Part shown: in pieces, positions 54,331-63,902 of the stretch | Layout of the letters: every line of letters starts with the position of its first letter | Numbering within the stretch: the stretch's first letter is position 1 | Source of the DNA: Zhongshania aliphaticivorans | Lineage (GTDB): Bacteria; Pseudomonadota; Gammaproteobacteria; Pseudomonadales; Spongiibacteraceae | DNA length: 64,000 nt | Assembly: GCF_001586255.1 (NCBI RefSeq) | Contig: NZ_CP014544.1 | Span: 3,132,501-3,196,500 of the forward strand | Direction of reading: 5' to 3' | The notes under the pieces: model-generated | What the model saw: only the letters and a program-made list of their open reading frames with translations | Told to the model about the DNA's origin: nothing | Database searches by the model: none | Program-made: the position numbers and the translations under genes

Positions 54331-56202
54331 TTAAAGCTGACCACCACTGCCACCAGTTCCGCCGGTTCCACCGGTAGTGGTTTTACAAGTCTGGCTGCCG
54401 AGTACTAAACGAACACCAGCCGAACCCACTTGCGCAGGCGTAAAGGTCGGCGTTGAATTTGTAATACCGTCTGCCGCCGCAGAAAAAATAAAGGAGACAT
54501 TAGAGCTTAAGTTTGCGGTGCCTATACCTGTCGACGCACCCAAAGGAACATTTACTACGCTACTATCACCACCTGTTACAAATGCTGTGGCATCGGTAAC
54601 TTCTGTGAATTCGCCAGGAATATCACTACACACATTAACTACCGTAAAATCAACGGGAATATTTGTCGGAGTACCTGGGTTAGATTTGTTTAACTTTATT
54701 GTTCCACCGTCCAACTCGCAGATATTACTCAAAGCAATTTTACCATTTTGAGATAGAATAGGGTTGCCAGCCGCAGGCTCAAACGTCGCTATTAGGCTCT
54801 CAGCACCTTCTTTAAGCTCAAAAACCACCGGAAAATTTGGTGCTCGGTACACATCAACCGACGAGAAGGTATCTAAAGAATATGCGCGCTTTGTCCGCGC
54901 CCAGCCACCGCTGCGTTGATAATACGACAATGAGAACTGCCGTTTATTAGGCTGACCAGCAGCGTCAATGACATTAAAACTCGCAGGAGCACTAACACTA
55001 GAATTACAGTAGTTATACCAGTAGTCCAAGTTAAAATAAGTGAGGTGATCTGTTTTAAAAGAAACAAACAAAGTACTGTCGGGCTTGCTTTCCACTGTCG
55101 CGATGATCGGCAAACCCGTGTCTGGATCTAACTGCGGCTTCCATTTCCCAGTCAACTCATTGTAGGTCCATACGGGCACTGTATCGCCGGCATTCACAGT
55201 GCCAATGGGCGCTGTATCAATCAATCCAGCTCCAGTTGCTCCCCCAGGGAATGGCGTACCTGCAGGTATAGTTATTTCAATTGAAACGGGGTTACCGCTG
55301 AAGTCGGTAATTAAATCATCGTTAGCGTCCCGCAACTCAATCGCCGCAAAACCTGCCGATGAAAATGAACCTGACTCAGGGGTACTCGGGTCATCATCCT
55401 CTATCGTCGTATCCAAGCCACCAGGAAAAAGCGCCAATGAGCCGTTCGACGGCACAAAATCTGGATCAACATCTGCACCGGTATCATTGTCAAAATGCAC
55501 CACCGTTAACTTGAGCTCACCAGGAGCAGCCGGCGCTCCAGTACTTGTTTTCAACTGAGTTCCCGCGGGAATCGTGACCGAGGTCGTGCCTTTTACAGCT
55601 GCAGTATTGCTAACACTGTCTGCGGCTCGGGTAGTCGTACTACTGGAAATATCCGCTACGGTATTCGTGACGCCGCCAGCAGACGTTGCGGCTCCAGTAA
55701 CAGATTGACTTGCAACAGGAACAGACGCTGGAGAGTTTATCGCGGTTAAGGTAATGGTTATAAGGTAGTCGCCGGTAGCAGTAATACTTTGCAACGAGCT
55801 GCTAGATACAAAATTTGGCGCTGAACCGACAAAAACAACATCTAATGGGTTATCGCTAATACGTGGCGAAGTAGACAGCAGATTTAAATCGATTACCCCC
55901 CCAGTCCCAGTTACAGCGTCATCAATAACGCTGTAACTCGTTTTAGAATTATCGTCTGAGGCGAGCGAGAAACGCGAGGCATCGCCTTCCCCACCCACTG
56001 CATCGACGATACTAATGCTACCTGTGTTTAAACGAGCACCGCTTTGATCAACCATCTGCACTCTAAACGTGCTGATTTCTGATGCTGCGGGTGATTTCGC
56101 TTTGCGGTCATTAAAACACCCCGGTAGTATGCTGGCCGACACAAGGCCAACAGCAAGTAATTTAAGCCGAAAATTATGCACATCCTTCATTTGAAGATCC
56201 AT
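54331..56202 (-). CDS. Large secreted lipoprotein, function unknown
   Basis: A 623-residue lipoprotein. The signal peptide ends in a lipobox (ASILPGC), which would acylate Cys29. Beyond it the chain is Thr-, Ser-, Gly- and Asp-rich with many short beta-strand-like segments, and about residues 330-395 resemble a ZU5/Ig-like module (WTYNELTGKWKPQ, then STLFVSFKTDHLTYFNL). The C-terminus is a Gly/Thr tail. It is monocistronic, with its own AAGGAAGGG site and terminators. A surface or periplasmic binding or adhesion role is possible but not shown. Confidence 0.75.
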   Translation of the reverse strand: MDLQMKDVHNFRLKLLAVGLVSASILPGCFNDRKAKSPAASEISTFRVQMVDQSGARLNTGSISIVDAVGGEGDASRFSLASDDNSKTSYSVIDDAVTGTGGVIDLNLLSTSPRISDNPLDVVFVGSAPNFVSSSSLQSITATGDYLITITLTAINSPASVPVASQSVTGAATSAGGVTNTVADISSSTTTRAADSVSNTAAVKGTTSVTIPAGTQLKTSTGAPAAPGELKLTVVHFDNDTGADVDPDFVPSNGSLALFPGGLDTTIEDDDPSTPESGSFSSAGFAAIELRDANDDLITDFSGNPVSIEITIPAGTPFPGGATGAGLIDTAPIGTVNAGDTVPVWTYNELTGKWKPQLDPDTGLPIIATVESKPDSTLFVSFKTDHLTYFNLDYWYNYCNSSVSAPASFNVIDAAGQPNKRQFSLSYYQRSGGWARTKRAYSLDTFSSVDVYRAPNFPVVFELKEGAESLIATFEPAAGNPILSQNGKIALSNICELDGGTIKLNKSNPGTPTNIPVDFTVVNVCSDIPGEFTEVTDATAFVTGGDSSVVNVPLGASTGIGTANLSSNVSFIFSAAADGITNSTPTFTPAQVGSAGVRLVLGSQTCKTTTGGTGGTGGSGGQL

Positions 56203-56440
56203 TTCCCTTCCTTTTCATTTTGAAATTCGCTTTAGAATACAAGGTCATCACAGCGAGAAACCGCCAACTAGATTAATATCCCACTTCAATTAAAACGATA
56301 TCGAAATCTAGAACTTATGCCTCAATTGCTGGCCTGTTAATTTCTAAAGCTCAATAATCATCGCTAATTAACGTAACTAATATAAAAAGAAAAATAAACC
56401 CAAGTGCATTATTTAATCAGTTAAAACACCACAAACCGGC
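56203..56440. other. Gene-free AT-rich stretch
   Basis: No gene is supported. Promoter of the lipoprotein gene is presumably here; it is AT-rich without a recognisable operator. Confidence 0.45.
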
Positions 56441-56465
56441 AAAAAAAAGGCGCCCGAAGGCGCCT
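56441..56465 (-). terminator. Terminator of ilvIH
   Basis: On the minus strand AGGCGCC-TTCG-GGCGCCT: a perfect 7-bp GC-rich stem with a UUCG tetraloop, followed by a run of T (plus-strand A8 at 56441-56448). It starts 21 bp beyond the ilvH stop codon. Confidence 0.95.
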
Positions 56466-56485
56466 CATCAATAATTCAAGCCTAA

Positions 56486-56980
56486 TTACAAACTCAATAT
56501 TTTCTCACCGCGAGCAATACCGGAGACACCGCTGCGCACCACTTCCATGATCGCCGCTTCGCCAACGGCTTCTAGGAAGGAGTCGAGTTTGTCAGCTGCG
56601 CCAGTCACCTGAATGGTGTACACACTGGGGCCAACGTCGACGATTTGGCCGCGAAAGATGTCAGTGCAGCGTTTGATTTCGGCGCGCTGGGCACCGGTGG
56701 CACGCACTTTAACCAACATCAGTTCACGCTCAATGTGAGCACCTTCAGACAGATCGACCAACTTAACAACATCAATTAGGCGATTGAGGTGTTTGGTGAT
56801 CTGTTCAATTTTGTGGTCGTCACCGATCGTGGTTAAGGTTAACCGCGACAGGGTTGGGTCTTCTGTGGGCGCAACGTTGAGGGTCTCAATGTTGTAACCA
56901 CGCTGAGAGAACAAACCCACTACCCGCGACAGGGCACCCGGCTCATTTTCCAACAATACCGAAATTATGTGTCGCATCAT
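56486..56980 (-). CDS. ilvH: Acetolactate synthase small (regulatory) subunit
   Basis: The valine-sensitive regulatory partner of IlvI. It has the ACT-domain N-terminus ([19 protein letters not shown]) and the C-terminal block ([17 protein letters not shown]) characteristic of IlvH. I chose the start at 56980 (164 residues, E. coli 163), because ATG overlaps the ilvI stop (ATGATG) and GGAG lies 5 bp upstream; an alternative ATG 3 bp downstream is equally possible. The frame upstream extends into ilvI and is not part of the protein. The two genes are translationally coupled. Confidence 0.95.
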   Translation of the reverse strand: MMRHIISVLLENEPGALSRVVGLFSQRGYNIETLNVAPTEDPTLSRLTLTTIGDDHKIEQITKHLNRLIDVVKLVDLSEGAHIERELMLVKVRATGAQRAEIKRCTDIFRGQIVDVGPSVYTIQVTGAADKLDSFLEAVGEAAIMEVVRSGVSGIARGEKILSL

Positions 56981-58725
56981 GTCCGCTCCGTTTTGCTCAG
57001 CCACATATCACGCATGCTGCCATTAGGAGCGACATGCATTGGGTATACGTGCTCGTGGGGGTCTACGTGAATATCCATAAACACCAGATCATTTTTACGG
57101 GCAAAGGCTTCTTTCATTGCCTCTTCCAAATCGCTTAACTGGGTAACTTTAATGCCAACATGACCATAGGCTTCGGCTAGTTTAATAAAGTCAGGCAGTG
57201 AATTTTCGTAAACGCTCTCGGAGTAGCGACCGTCGTATTGCATGTCTTGCCACTGCTTTACCATGCCTAAGTAGCCGTTATACAAGCTAATGATTTTCAC
57301 CGGTATCTTGTATTGGGCGCAGGTCGACAGCTCCTGAATATTCATCTGAATACTGCCTTCACCGGTCACGCAGGCAACGTCTGCATCTGGGAACGCCAGT
57401 TTGGCACCCATCGCCGCAGGCAAACCAAAGCCCATGGTGCCGAGACCACCGGAGTTCAACCAGCGGCGCGGCTCATCGAATTTGTAGTACTGGGCGGCAA
57501 ACATCTGGTGCTGACCAACGTCTGACGCGACGTATGCCTTTCCGTGAGTGACCTTGCACAGAGTTTCAATAACCTGCTGAGGCTTAATAAACGGCGTAGT
57601 GATGTCGTACTGGGGGCGAACCCACAGGCCGTGGGTGTCACGCCACTCGTCGATTTGATTCCACCAGTGTTTAAGGGCTTCTTTGTCTGGCAGGGTTTTA
57701 TCGGCCGCACGCATTTCGTGAATAACGGCCAGCAAATCGTTCAACACTGAATCGACGGGACCAACAATTGGCACGTCGGCGGCAATGGTTTTAGAGATCG
57801 CCGCAGGGTCAATGTCAATATGAACGATTTTGGCACCGGGGCAGAACTTGCCAGTAGTATTGGTGACCCGGTCGTCAAACCGCGCGCCAACCGCCAAAAT
57901 CACATCGCTGTGATGCATGGCGTTATTGGCCTCGTAAAAGCCATGCATACCCAACATACCAACAAACTGGCGGTCACTCGCAGGATACGCACCCAACCCC
58001 ATCAGGGTATGGGTTACCGGGAAGTTCAATTCCCGCGCCAAGACCCGCAATTGCTCAGAGGCATTGCCCTGCACAACACCGCCACCGGCATAAATGATTG
58101 GGCGCTTGGCAGACAACAGCAAACTCGCCGCCTTTTTAATCTGCCCAGAGTGCCCCCGGGTGGCTGGCGTGTAAGAACGCAGCTTGACCTTTTTGGGGTA
58201 GTTGTATTCAAACTTGTCGTGGGGATTCGTTAAATCCTTAGGCAAATCGACAACCACCGGACCGGGACGACCGGTAGTGGCGATATAAAATGCCTTTTTA
58301 ATGATCTCAGGAATATCTTCGGTGCGCGTGACCTGAAAACTGTGCTTAACGATAGGCCGAGAGATCCCCACCATATCCGTTTCTTGGAAGGCGTCTTCAC
58401 CAATTAGGTGCGTGGCGACCTGACCTGACAAGACCACCATTGGAATGGAGTCCATATACGCCGTAGCGATACCCGTAATGGCATTGGTAGCACCGGGGCC
58501 AGAAGTGACCAGCACCACACCGGGCTTACCGGTAGCGCGGGCATAGCCGTCAGCCGCATGCGTCGCCGCTTGTTCGTGACGCACCAAAATATGCGGCACC
58601 TTGCAGCTTTTAAATAAAGCATCGTAAATATGCAGTACGGCACCACCTGGATAGCCAAAGATGAATTCAACACCCTCGTCTTCCATGGCACGTGCGATCA
58701 TTTCGCCGCCAGATAACAATTCCAC
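56977..58725 (-). CDS. ilvI: Acetolactate synthase large (catalytic) subunit
   Basis: A 582-residue thiamine-diphosphate enzyme that joins two pyruvates, or pyruvate and 2-oxobutyrate, in the first common step of branched-chain amino acid synthesis. The domain order is that of E. coli IlvI ([19 protein letters not shown] start; the ThDP motif GEGSIQMN, then [13 protein letters not shown]), with the usual G-E-G form seen in pseudomonads. It starts at GTG (58725), with GAGGGT 6 bp upstream. ilvH overlaps its stop. A 33-residue open frame with four consecutive branched-chain codons lies upstream and could be a leader. Confidence 0.96.
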   Translation of the reverse strand: MELLSGGEMIARAMEDEGVEFIFGYPGGAVLHIYDALFKSCKVPHILVRHEQAATHAADGYARATGKPGVVLVTSGPGATNAITGIATAYMDSIPMVVLSGQVATHLIGEDAFQETDMVGISRPIVKHSFQVTRTEDIPEIIKKAFYIATTGRPGPVVVDLPKDLTNPHDKFEYNYPKKVKLRSYTPATRGHSGQIKKAASLLLSAKRPIIYAGGGVVQGNASEQLRVLARELNFPVTHTLMGLGAYPASDRQFVGMLGMHGFYEANNAMHHSDVILAVGARFDDRVTNTTGKFCPGAKIVHIDIDPAAISKTIAADVPIVGPVDSVLNDLLAVIHEMRAADKTLPDKEALKHWWNQIDEWRDTHGLWVRPQYDITTPFIKPQQVIETLCKVTHGKAYVASDVGQHQMFAAQYYKFDEPRRWLNSGGLGTMGFGLPAAMGAKLAFPDADVACVTGEGSIQMNIQELSTCAQYKIPVKIISLYNGYLGMVKQWQDMQYDGRYSESVYENSLPDFIKLAEAYGHVGIKVTQLSDLEEAMKEAFARKNDLVFMDIHVDPHEHVYPMHVAPNGSMRDMWLSKTERT

Positions 58726-58941
58726 TGAAATACCCTCGATTCAGTTTGAATACGCAAAAACTTGTAAAAAAATAGCCCGAGCGACAAGCCCGAAACTCGA
58801 TTAACAAGAACAAAGATGTCGAAACACATTACCACCGGTCCCAGCGACACGGCTGAAATCCGGGCGAAACGCCAAAATGCTGCTGAGCAGCGCTTATATG
58901 CAACGCGGGATAACGCGGTGCGGGCAATCTCGCAACACAGG

Positions 58942-59043
58942 TCATGTGTCTGCAGAGTGAATGGAACTACTGTTGTAGCCGTGCAACACGATGAGTCGCA
59001 CTCTGTACTTTGGCCGCAGGTAAGCGGCGCGGAAAACAGCCAT
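58942..59043 (-). CDS. Possible leader peptide of ilvIH
   Basis: A 33-residue open frame about 215 bp upstream of ilvI with an AGG element before its ATG. Residues 17-20 are Leu-Ile-Val-Leu, four consecutive codons for the pathway's end products, as expected for an attenuator leader. However, I found no convincing terminator/antiterminator pair between it and ilvI; the only T tract (plus-strand A7 near 58766-58772) lacks a clear stem. A chance open frame is quite possible. Confidence 0.3.
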   Translation of the reverse strand: MAVFRAAYLRPKYRVRLIVLHGYNSSSIHSADT

Positions 59044-59241
59044 TTGCTACCTAAAAGGTAGACCCCGTATTTTTTAACCTATGGCCCCTCATGTCAATAC
59101 CAAATTTCCCGTAAATTCACGGGATCAGCAAGTATTCCGTTCAATTCAGCGTAGTCGGCCACAGAATAGACTCGCGATTTTTCTTCCGTGGAGATTATCT
59201 GCCATAATCTAGGCAACTTATCTTTACGGCAACGCCTCACT

Positions 59242-59685
59242 ATGAATAAGACACTATTGATCGTCAGCCTATTTAGTACCCTCGCCGTGGTGAGCTTAAG
59301 CAGCTATGCGGACAAGAGCGGCTACTACCGCTGGAGCGATGACGAGGGCAAAATCCACTTTACCCAACAGCCGCCAAATGGCCGGGCATCGGTTTTCATT
59401 AAAACCTCGAGCGGGACCAGCTTAGACAGCGATGTTAGCACCAGCGAGAGCAGTGCTGAGCTTGCAGACAATGGCGACGAGACGATACCTGAAAAAATGG
59501 AAGTGCTGCCGCCCAAAAACCCAGAGTTGTGCACTAAAGCCAAGGCTAATATGCAGTCGCTTGCCGCCAACGGCGCCCGCATTCGCATCAGCAATGCCGA
59601 CGGTAGCAGCCGGTTTTTGAATAGCGAAGAAATAAACGAGCAGAAGAATCGCGCCCAAGAGGTTATCAAGATTCACTGCAACTAG
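59242..59685 (+). CDS. DUF4124 domain protein, exported
   Basis: A 147-residue protein with a signal peptide (cleavage after SYA, about residue 24) and a DUF4124 domain (GYYRWSDDEGKIHFTQQPP, about residues 28-46), then a Ser/Glu-rich linker and a C-terminal helix region with two cysteines. DUF4124 proteins are small periplasmic proteins of unknown function. I chose the start at 59242, where the signal peptide begins; the frame extends 18 codons further upstream without one. Homologues of this type lie near ilvI in pseudomonads, and here the gene is divergent from ilvIH. Confidence 0.88.
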   Translation: MNKTLLIVSLFSTLAVVSLSSYADKSGYYRWSDDEGKIHFTQQPPNGRASVFIKTSSGTSLDSDVSTSESSAELADNGDETIPEKMEVLPPKNPELCTKAKANMQSLAANGARIRISNADGSSRFLNSEEINEQKNRAQEVIKIHCN

Positions 59686-59703
59686 CGCACACCCACCCGC
59701 GAG

Positions 59704-60807
59704 TTATAGGCGCTGCCATGCCATAAATAAGCCGCTAAGCGCTAAACCTAAGGCCGCAAATGGCAGTAGGTAGCGCTGATAAATACGGCTCGCAGCCAAG
59801 CTGTAGAGTAGGGGCAAAACCAGCAATACCAGCACCAGCTGCGCGAACTCAATACCAAGATTAAAGCTCCCCAGCGCCACTAGTTTCATTGGGCTGGTCG
59901 ACAACATTCCCGCCAACACCCCTGCAAAACCCAAGCCGTGTAACAAACCAACTGCCATCGCCAAGCGCCGCTGAATACGACTGTTTACATCCAGCAACAA
60001 CAGTGCAGCGGCAAGACTAATTGACAGCGCAATGCCAATCTCGACGGGCTTGGACGGTAAACTAAGCCAGCCCAAGCTCGCACACACCAAAGTGAGGCTG
60101 TGTGCCAAGGTAAACATAGTGACCACCCACGCCACATCAGTAAACGCGCCTCGCAAGGTGCTCTGTCCATGACGACGCGTTGCCGGGAGCAATAAGGCCA
60201 AGAGAAACATGAGGTGATCGTAGCCGATCAACAGATGTACCACCCCTTCCCAGCCAAATTTCAAGGCGGTATCTAAGGCATTTACCTCACCCAGTACCGC
60301 ACTATTGTGCGCCGGCGACAGCACACTTAATTGCACGTGATCGTCGGGGGCATCGCTAGCCATCGGCAGCAAATTTCCAGCTGATCCTACGTTCGCCGCT
60401 AATAGCGCGCGATGCAGAGGATCAAGTTCAAAAAGCAAAGTGTAGGAAAGTTGCAGGGGGCCATTTTTGTGCAAACAAGGTGAATCCAGCATCCATACCG
60501 CGTAAGCGCCATCACTGTGCTGGCTCAGTCCGTCTAAACGAAATAATAAAGGGCAATCTGCATCACCCTGCGTCAAACTAATATTGCTGCGCAACAGTGC
60601 GCGCAGCGGCGATGCGCTGGCCTGCAGCTCACCCCAACTCAGCGATTGGTCGCGATTTAGGTCAACATTGTGCAGGCGCTGTATATCTTGCAATGCAATA
60701 TCCAGCCGAATTTGATCTGCGTGCACATAAATAAAACTGTCACTGGCCTTATGCGCCAGCGCGGACACTGAAAAGCAAACGCTTAACAGCAGAAGAATTA
60801 GGCGCAT
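59704..60807 (-). CDS. HupE/UreJ-family membrane protein with an EF-hand loop
   Basis: A 367-residue protein with a signal peptide (cleavage after ALA), a periplasmic domain (about residues 19-170) and a C-terminal membrane domain of about six helices that resembles HupE/UreJ metal permeases (HLLIGYDHLMFLLALLLP, then AHSLTLVCASLG and GLLHGLGFAGVLAG). Residues 49-60 form a perfect EF-hand loop, with acidic or polar side chains at positions 1, 3, 5, 7, 9 and 12 (D49, N51, D53, S55, S57, E60). The start at 60807 overlaps the TPR gene stop (TGATG). A role in metal transport or Ca2+-linked sensing is inferred. Confidence 0.88.
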   Translation of the reverse strand: MRLILLLLSVCFSVSALAHKASDSFIYVHADQIRLDIALQDIQRLHNVDLNRDQSLSWGELQASASPLRALLRSNISLTQGDADCPLLFRLDGLSQHSDGAYAVWMLDSPCLHKNGPLQLSYTLLFELDPLHRALLAANVGSAGNLLPMASDAPDDHVQLSVLSPAHNSAVLGEVNALDTALKFGWEGVVHLLIGYDHLMFLLALLLPATRRHGQSTLRGAFTDVAWVVTMFTLAHSLTLVCASLGWLSLPSKPVEIGIALSISLAAALLLLDVNSRIQRRLAMAVGLLHGLGFAGVLAGMLSTSPMKLVALGSFNLGIEFAQLVLVLLVLPLLYSLAASRIYQRYLLPFAALGLALSGLFMAWQRL

Positions 60808-61922
60808 CACAGGTCTGCACCCGCTGCGCGCTGCGCCCGCGCCAATAACTGGGCATCCGGCCACTCTCGTTGATCCTGCCAATTACGTTCTGCCCAGGTC
60901 AAGGCGGCACGAGGCCTGTCGTCAATATCCAATAAAAACTGAGCATAGGCGCGCTTGTGCAGTACTTCGCCCCGCCACAGCGCCTCGCTGAAACGCTCGC
61001 GCAATTGACTTATCAGCGCTTCGCCATCGCCCTGATGCCGCGCAGCAATGGCGTTTAATACAGCGAGGGAATCGACTGTGAGGTGATCAGCGGTTAATGC
61101 GATGACAGCGGCATAGTCTTCAGCGGCTAACTTCAATGCCGCCAAGCGCGCTCGCGCATATGCATCATTGGCATTCATACTAAGCACCCACTGCCACAGC
61201 TGGGCAGCATCATCACGCCCAGCGCGCTCGGCAATATCCGCCAGGCTGCCCGCAGCCCATGCAAGCGCCTGTCGGTCGGCCAAAGCACCGGCGCTCGCCA
61301 TGGCACTTTTCAGGTCGAGGTAAGCGGACTCAGCCTCACTAGGGCGCTGAGCCGCCCGGACGTGCTGGCGGCACGCCGCGACATAGAGGTCATTATTCAA
61401 GCCTTGCAATTTCTCACAGGCAAGCTCAGCGGCCGAATAATCGCCAATGACAAAAGCTATCGTGAAACGCATCATTTGCGCCTGAAAATTATCCGGCTGC
61501 ATTTGAGCTACAAGGTCAAGATCGGCGCTTGCTTGGGAAAATTGATGCAGGCTTTGTCGCAAGGAGGCGCGATACAGATAAAAATCAGCGCTGTAATCTA
61601 CTTCCGCAACCCCTGCCAGTTCGCGCTGAGCATCGCCTAAAAACCGTGGGTTCGCACTAGCCTGAAAGCCGAGCAGTGCTTGTTTGGCACGAGCAATATG
61701 CTGCTCCGCGGCGGTGCTTTCAAAAGAATTAATCACCGCTGTATCGGCGGCATTTTGTTTGCTAAACGTAAATACTATCTGCTCATCGCTATTGGGATGA
61801 ACGACTACAGGCCCCGTCAACGCATGCACTACTGAGGTAAAACCGGACCCAAAAATAAGCCCCCATAACAGAGGAAGTATGGCGCGAGTGCTATTCCCAA
61901 CTCGCAAAGTAGCAACCCGCGC
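60807..61922 (-). CDS. TPR-repeat protein
   Basis: A 371-residue exported protein with an N-terminal signal sequence or anchor and 6 or 7 tetratricopeptide-like repeats (for example from SADFYLYRASLRQSLHQFSQASADLDLVAQMQP onwards, residues about 140-360). I chose the GTG at 61922 because it yields a signal-like N-terminus and directly follows the upstream lipoprotein stop; the ribosome binding site is weak, so the start is uncertain. Its stop overlaps the HupE-like gene start. It probably forms a scaffold for the other products of this operon. Confidence 0.75.
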   Translation of the reverse strand, partial: ARVATLRVGNSTRAILPLLWGLIFGSGFTSVVHALTGPVVVHPNSDEQIVFTFSKQNAADTAVINSFESTAAEQHIARAKQALLGFQASANPRFLGDAQRELAGVAEVDYSADFYLYRASLRQSLHQFSQASADLDLVAQMQPDNFQAQMMRFTIAFVIGDYSAAELACEKLQGLNNDLYVAACRQHVRAAQRPSEAESAYLDLKSAMASAGALADRQALAWAAGSLADIAERAGRDDAAQLWQWVLSMNANDAYARARLAALKLAAEDYAAVIALTADHLTVDSLAVLNAIAARHQGDGEALISQLRERFSEALWRGEVLHKRAYAQFLLDIDDRPRAALTWAERNWQDQREWPDAQLLARAQRAAGADL

Positions 61923-61929
61923 CACGGTC

Positions 61930-62175
61930 TTAATTGGCCGCTGACAAGTCGGCAATGGCCTGAGCATCGAAGCTCTCGGTGACATTGACGCCATTGATCG
62001 CAACCGGTTCAGCATTGGCACCACGCACAAACACCGAGGTCAGCAATTGACTGAAGCTCTGTTCGGCATTGGGATTCATTTGCGCCTTACCATCGTATTT
62101 ACCATCGCTGTCATTACAAGCAGATACGCCGACAATAACTGCGAGGATCAAGCTGCATTTCAGCATCGTATTCAT
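61930..62175 (-). CDS. Small lipoprotein
   Basis: An 81-residue lipoprotein with a lipobox (VSAC, acylated Cys at about residue 20) and an acidic/Asn-rich mature part ending in DAQAIADLSAAN. AAAAGGAG is spaced 6 bp from the ATG. Second gene of the DUF4331-lipoprotein-TPR-HupE operon; the DUF4331 gene stop is 12 bp upstream. Function unknown. Confidence 0.8.
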   Translation of the reverse strand: MNTMLKCSLILAVIVGVSACNDSDGKYDGKAQMNPNAEQSFSQLLTSVFVRGANAEPVAINGVNVTESFDAQAIADLSAAN

Positions 62176-62187
62176 CGCTAACTCCTT

Positions 62188-63768
62188 TTAGTTGGCAGAT
62201 ACTGCGCCAGCAATTGGCGTAGCTAAATACGGGAAGCTAGTGGAGTACTCAGCCGGATCAGGAAGTGCGCCGTCATTAACCACCTGACCAGGATTAGCCA
62301 CCACTGGCGAGCTACCGCTTAGATCACAGGTTTGCAGACCATTCGCACCGAGTAATGCCCCTTCCGCTACAGTGAGCGCAATATCGACCACATCATCGCT
62401 TACCCGACGACCATTGGGGAAACCTGCCAAATCGCAACCCAAAAAGCCCAGATCGCTATAGCCTTCTGCACCAGGAACAACCGGCGCAATTGCCGTGTTC
62501 ATACGCAGCATTTCACCCGGCGTGGTCAAATTTGCCGGTGAGGTAAATTTGAAGTTTGCTGGGGTGTCATTAGCGCCAGTGGTCACGCCAGTTACAAATG
62601 CCGCAAGCAGGTCGGTACGGCCGCCCTCTGGCATTGGCGCGGGCACGCCAAACAACACCTCAACTAATGTTGGCAGGGTTGGGTAAAGCACGTAGCTGGC
62701 AAAATTCGCCACATCGTCTTTCGGCTCGCTAGCATTAAATTTGTCTTTATCCGTAATACCGATAACCACTTCGTTCACCAGTGGACTGCCCAAACGCGAT
62801 ACCTGAGTCCATGCGCCACCTTCAATGCTCGGGCCCTGACCAGCGTCATTGGCTACCGGACCTGCGGGATCAGGATTGAGGATACGACCTTGACGCTTGC
62901 TTGCCGTTGTCCACGCGCCAATAACCGGATCGCTACCGGCGGTCACACAGCTAATAGGTAGTTCCAATGCCAGCGACGTCACGTTTTTATCGGCAATGGT
63001 ATTGCTGCGGGAGTCCCGCGCGCCCAGCGGATTCAGGTTTACTTGGTCGAAAATCTCACCCAAATTCACCACAAAGCCTTCACGACGCTGACCAACAAAC
63101 AAGCGGCCTTGGCCGGTACAGCCAGGCACAGCAATATCGTAGACATACTGCGCGGCATAACCGGCATAATCTGGAATCGTTTTATTACCAATATTATCAA
63201 CTGGCTTGGTGAACGTAGTCCCACCGCCCGCCATACTTACCGCACTGCTCGTTCCGCTGCGGCGATCACCGCTGACCACGTTAACCGAATAGGTTTCGAC
63301 TACATTCAAAAAGCCAGGGGTGCTACCACTACCGCCGCCCACTGCTGACAAGGGCACTTGCACGCCGCCATTGCCCGTTTCAATTTCGCCATTAGTGATT
63401 AAACCCGCCGCGTTGGCCTGACCATAGGCATTGTTAAATTTAAATTGAAAAGTAAGGTCTTCAACCGCGTCGCCATTATTGTCGATATGTATTTCGTAAA
63501 GCGCGGTGGGGTCCATAGTGAAGTAATTGGGGCCGCCGTAGGCGTCTTGCAGGGGCTGGTAATTCGCAATCAGGGTGACGTAATCACCACGATTCGCTTC
63601 ATAACTACGGAACATGTAAAAGTCGGTGCCGTCTACTTTCGGCGAACCGGCAATAAAAGGCGCTTCGCGGTGGCTGGATGCCATCGCATACTGACTGAGA
63701 ATGGCTGCGCTAAGCACAGATAGAGCCAGTAGCCCTCGCTGTGAGGATCGCTGAGTAATGTATTTCAT
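62188..63768 (-). CDS. DUF4331 family exported protein
   Basis: A 526-residue protein with a signal peptide (cleavage after MA, about residue 30) followed by the S-S-H-R-E-A-P motif that opens mature DUF4331 proteins, then G-T-D-F-Y-M-F-R, a hallmark of the family. The rest is beta-rich and Gly/Asn-rich, with a few cysteines. DUF4331 proteins are exported and of unknown function. A GAGG site precedes the ATG by 7 bp. It heads the four-gene cassette, with no terminator before the HupE-like gene. Confidence 0.92.
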   Translation of the reverse strand: MKYITQRSSQRGLLALSVLSAAILSQYAMASSHREAPFIAGSPKVDGTDFYMFRSYEANRGDYVTLIANYQPLQDAYGGPNYFTMDPTALYEIHIDNNGDAVEDLTFQFKFNNAYGQANAAGLITNGEIETGNGGVQVPLSAVGGGSGSTPGFLNVVETYSVNVVSGDRRSGTSSAVSMAGGGTTFTKPVDNIGNKTIPDYAGYAAQYVYDIAVPGCTGQGRLFVGQRREGFVVNLGEIFDQVNLNPLGARDSRSNTIADKNVTSLALELPISCVTAGSDPVIGAWTTASKRQGRILNPDPAGPVANDAGQGPSIEGGAWTQVSRLGSPLVNEVVIGITDKDKFNASEPKDDVANFASYVLYPTLPTLVEVLFGVPAPMPEGGRTDLLAAFVTGVTTGANDTPANFKFTSPANLTTPGEMLRMNTAIAPVVPGAEGYSDLGFLGCDLAGFPNGRRVSDDVVDIALTVAEGALLGANGLQTCDLSGSSPVVANPGQVVNDGALPDPAEYSTSFPYLATPIAGAVSAN

Positions 63769-63902
63769 TATGGCACCTCGGTTATTAGTGGTTGTGCCCG
63801 GTCTTTACGACGCGGACACACACCCAGATCACCCGAAATGCCAAATCAATACGAAATACTACCTAGACGCGTTTAATGCCAAGGCTTAAAGCCTCGAGTA
63901 AA

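Noticed and set aside
58816-59061. Plus-strand open frame of 81 codons upstream of ilvI
   Set aside because: No ribosome binding site, no domain and position in the ilvI leader region; treated as a chance frame.
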